Positions 58,355-60,319 of a DNA stretch of 60,319 bases are shown piece after piece; the first letter of the stretch is position 1, and every line of letters begins with the position of its first letter. The notes under the pieces were generated by a model that was not told the DNA's origin, ran no database searches, and saw only the letters and a program-made list of their open reading frames with translations. A program made the position numbers and the translations under genes. Source of the DNA: Halopseudomonas xinjiangensis (GTDB lineage: Bacteria; Pseudomonadota; Gammaproteobacteria; Pseudomonadales; Pseudomonadaceae); the NCBI GenBank assembly GCA_011050525.1, contig DRFO01000037.1:1-60319 (forward strand), read 5' to 3'.

Positions 58355-58953
58355 CCCAGCATCTCCTCGAACTTCTTAACAGCAGGTACGGTAATCAGTA
58401 CCTTGTCGTAAGCGATCAGGCTGACCGGATCCGAACCCTGCACATCACGTACATCGACATGCGGCAAGTTGCGCGCTGCGAGGTACAGATTGGAATCAAG
58501 ATTGTCAGTAACGATCAACACGTTATCCAGATTCAATTCCTTGAGCTTGCCCATCAGCGCCTTGGTCTTGGGAGCTTCCATAGCGAAGTCTTCAACCACT
58601 ACCAGACGGTCCAGGCGAATAAGCTCGGAAAGAATCGAACGCAAAGCACCGCGATACATTTTCCGGTTAAGCTTCTGCTCGTGATTCTGAGGACGAGCAG
58701 CAAACGTCGTCCCGCCTCCACGCCAGATCGGGCTGCGGATTGTACCAGCACGGGCACGACCAGTACCCTTCTGACGCCATGGCTTCTTGCCGCCACCGGA
58801 AACGTCGGAACGATTCTTTTGCTGCTTGGTTCCCTGACGGCCACCTGCCATATAAGCAACGACGGCTTGGTGAACCAGGGTCTCATTAAACTCTGTGGCA
58901 AAGGTCAGATCAGAAACTTCGATCGCGTTTGCACCAGCTACATTCAGATTCAT
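58351..58953 (-). CDS. rplD: 50S ribosomal protein L4
   Basis: 200-residue protein with a tunnel-lining loop ([20 protein letters not shown]) and an alpha/beta core. In E. coli L4 represses the S10 operon by acting on its leader; whether this applies here is unknown. Confidence 0.98.
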   Translation of the reverse strand: MNLNVAGANAIEVSDLTFATEFNETLVHQAVVAYMAGGRQGTKQQKNRSDVSGGGKKPWRQKGTGRARAGTIRSPIWRGGGTTFAARPQNHEQKLNRKMYRGALRSILSELIRLDRLVVVEDFAMEAPKTKALMGKLKELNLDNVLIVTDNLDSNLYLAARNLPHVDVRDVQGSDPVSLIAYDKVLITVPAVKKFEEMLG

Positions 58954-58965
58954 GGTAACTCCCCC

Positions 58966-59604
58966 TTAACCCTTGGCCTTGACAGCCGGGCGGACGATAA
59001 CGTCGCTACCGGGTGCGCCAGGTACCGCGCCCTTGATGAGCAGCAGGTTACGTTCGGCGTCAACGCGTACGATCTCCAGGGTCTGCACAGTCACTTGCTC
59101 AGCGCCCATGTGACCGGCCATCTTCTTACCCTTGAATACGCGACCTGGTGTTTGGCACTGGCCAATGGAACCTGGTACGCGGTGGGATACGGAGTTGCCG
59201 TGGGTAGCATCCTGCCCGCGGAAGTTCCAGCGCTTGATAGTACCGGCGAAGCCCTTACCTTTGGACTGTCCGGTGACATCAACTTTCTGGCCCGCTTCGA
59301 AAATGCTGACGGTGATTTCTGCACCAGCTTCGTACTCGGTACCATCTTCCAAACGGAACTCGGATACCTGCCGACCTGCTGCAGTATTTGCCTTGGCAAA
59401 ATGCCCGGCCATCGGCTTGCTTACGCGCTTGGCGCGACGCTCGCCCACGGTGATCTGAATGGCTTTATAGCCATCCGTATCAAGGGATTTAACCTGGGTG
59501 ATACGGTTCGGTTCAACTTCAACAACCGTAACCGGAATGGAAACGCCATCTTCAGTGAAAACGCGGGTCATACCGCATTTCCGGCCGACTAAACCAATAG
59601 TCAT
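58966..59604 (-). CDS. rplC: 50S ribosomal protein L3
   Basis: 212-residue assembly-initiator protein with [20 protein letters not shown] start and the [26 protein letters not shown] loop region (positions about 128-155) near the peptidyl-transferase centre. GAGG lies eight bases before ATG. The 93 bp between rpsJ and rplC holds competing stems. Confidence 0.98.
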   Translation of the reverse strand: MTIGLVGRKCGMTRVFTEDGVSIPVTVVEVEPNRITQVKSLDTDGYKAIQITVGERRAKRVSKPMAGHFAKANTAAGRQVSEFRLEDGTEYEAGAEITVSIFEAGQKVDVTGQSKGKGFAGTIKRWNFRGQDATHGNSVSHRVPGSIGQCQTPGRVFKGKKMAGHMGAEQVTVQTLEIVRVDAERNLLLIKGAVPGAPGSDVIVRPAVKAKG

Positions 59605-59626
59605 CTTTTAAACCTCATGAGTGCAC

Positions 59627-59698
59627 GGGGCTATTACCCGCTATGGCCGCCCATTTCAGGGCGTTGCACGACTTATAGCCCCCGTCGTGTGGGGCTAT
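59627..59698 (-). other. Competing stem elements between rpsJ and rplC
   Basis: Along the minus-strand RNA, ATAGCCCC (59698-59691) is followed by GGGGCTAT (59682-59675) and again by ATAGCCCC (59634-59627). The middle element can pair perfectly with either flank: an 8 nt-loop hairpin overlapping the rpsJ stop, or a longer-range stem ending 22 bases before rplC. No T-run follows, so simple termination is unlikely. Confidence 0.6.
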
Positions 59699-60009
59699 CA
59701 GCCGAGGCTGATTTGAACCTCAACGCCTGCTGCCAGATCCAGTTTCATCAGCGCATCGACAGTTTTGTCGGTGGGCTGAACGATATCCAGAACCCTTTTA
59801 TGGGTACGGATCTCATACTGATCACGGGCATCTTTATTGACGTGCGGTGAAACCAGCACTGTAAAACGCTCTTTGCGTGTCGGCAAAGGTATTGGACCAC
59901 GCACCTGAGCCCCAGTACGTTTCGCGGTATCCACGATTTCCTGGGTTGATTGATCTATCAGGCGATGGTCAAAAGCCTTCAACCGAATACGAATCTGTTG
60001 GTTCTGCAT
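59698..60009 (-). CDS. rpsJ: 30S ribosomal protein S10 (NusE)
   Basis: 103-residue head protein that also acts with NusB in transcription antitermination. It begins [20 protein letters not shown] chose ATG at 60009, the universal S10 start; the longer reading is leader. First gene of the S10 operon, about 75 bases after its promoter. Confidence 0.98.
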   Translation of the reverse strand: MQNQQIRIRLKAFDHRLIDQSTQEIVDTAKRTGAQVRGPIPLPTRKERFTVLVSPHVNKDARDQYEIRTHKRVLDIVQPTDKTVDALMKLDLAAGVEVQISLG

Positions 60010-60084
60010 TTGACCAGAAACTCCAAGCTTCAATTCTTCAGAGCTCACCCGAAACTGCGGGTAGGCCCATCCAAGGGAGGCGCA

Positions 60085-60113
60085 ATTCTACTGATGCGAC
60101 TACCCAGTGTCAA
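60085..60113 (-). promoter_or_regulatory. S10 operon promoter
   Basis: On the minus strand TTGACA (60108-60113) and TAGAAT (60085-60090) are 17 bp apart, with a TGCGCC start region. The consensus -35 and GC-rich discriminator resemble the rRNA-type promoters at 18-143. Confidence 0.85.
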
Positions 60114-60121
60114 CCAAAATA

Positions 60122-60150
60122 CAAAAGCCCTCGTTGAACGAGGGCTTTTG
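60122..60150 (-). terminator. Terminator after tuf
   Basis: CAAAAGCCCTCG pairs perfectly with CGAGGGCTTTTG over a 5 nt loop, and the minus-strand RNA continues with a T-rich stretch. It isolates tuf from the S10 promoter only a few bases downstream. Confidence 0.9.
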
Positions 60151-60167
60151 CTTATGGCTTCAGATTA

Positions 60168-60319
60168 TCAGGCGATAATCTTGGCAACCACGCCGGCACC
60201 AACGGTACGGCCGCCTTCGCGAATCGCGAAGCGCAGACCATCTTCCATGGCGATCGGAGCGATCAAAGTAACAACCAGCTTTACGTTGTCACCCGGCATT
60301 ACCATCTCAACGCCTTCCG
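60168..60319 (-). CDS. tuf: Elongation factor Tu (C-terminal part)
   Basis: The minus strand encodes [16 protein letters not shown], then the ending [15 protein letters not shown] before TGA, which is the C-terminal domain of EF-Tu, the GTPase that brings aminoacyl-tRNA to the ribosome. About 50 codons are present; the rest lies beyond the right edge. The gene order tuf-rpsJ is normal. Confidence 0.97.
   Translation of the reverse strand, partial: EGVEMVMPGDNVKLVVTLIAPIAMEDGLRFAIREGGRTVGAGVVAKIIA

Noticed and set aside
57311..58411. Long plus-strand reading frames opposite ribosomal genes (for example 366 codons here and 372 codons at 55780-56898)
   Set aside because: These are antisense shadows produced by codon bias of highly expressed ribosomal genes; no ribosome sites or recognised motifs.

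Overview
The window is chromosomal core DNA from a gammaproteobacterium of the Pseudomonas lineage. Gene neighbourhoods match those I know from Pseudomonas: tyrS-mepM-anmK-erpA; argC to vfr; xseB-ispA-dxs; the rib/nusB/thiL/pgpA block; the zinc-regulated zrgA-like operon; ssb-MFS-uvrA; and the S10-spc-alpha ribosomal cluster. The Vfr protein looks like the Pseudomonas type. An NhaD antiporter and a TtpC-type TonB system fit a marine or salt-adapted relative such as Halopseudomonas, but that placement is inference.

Layout. 1-143: tandem rRNA-type promoters on the minus strand, presumably driving an rrn operon beyond the left edge. 140-6786: tyrS, cell-wall recycling genes (mepM, anmK), erpA, a bactofilin, a coiled-coil membrane protein and argC. 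6906-12759: hemJ, hinT, coq7, an OsmC protein, vfr, bioA, rsmE and a TSUP permease. 12850-16010: isoprenoid supply (ispA, dxs) with xseB. 16007-19165: B12 uptake, with a promoter, a cobalamin riboswitch, btuB and a BtuF-like binding protein. 18347-28233 (minus): a long riboflavin/thiamine/phospholipid run (nrdR, ribD, nhaD, ribE, ribBA, ribH, nusB, thiL, pgpA, an aspartic protease, ribA), with nhaD wedged between ribD and ribE. 28361-31134: a nitronate monooxygenase, a methyltransferase and cnoX.

31195-39380: two metal-import modules in convergent orientation. A Zur-box-preceded zinc operon (zrgA-like protein, ABC ATPase, FtsX-type permease, DUF3299) meets a Fur-box-preceded TonB2/TtpC energising cluster (DUF3450, TtpC-like, ExbB, ExbD, TonB, TPR). 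Their last genes overlap by 7 bp. 39452-46120: an RmlD-like protein, a histidine phosphatase, ssb, an MFS transporter and uvrA. 46173-46337 holds a short decayed catalase (katA) fragment exactly where Pseudomonas carries katA.

46442-60009 (minus): the S10-spc-alpha ribosomal protein cluster from rpsJ to rplQ with secY and rpoA, including rpmJ (49450-49566), and an internal terminator between rpmJ and rpsM. The window ends inside tuf. The most interesting items are the B12 riboswitch with a ribosome-site-masking hairpin, the katA remnant, the Zur operon with an internal terminator, the Fur-controlled TonB cluster beside it, and a three-part competing stem between rpsJ and rplC. I found no phage, insertion sequence, CRISPR array or tRNA gene.
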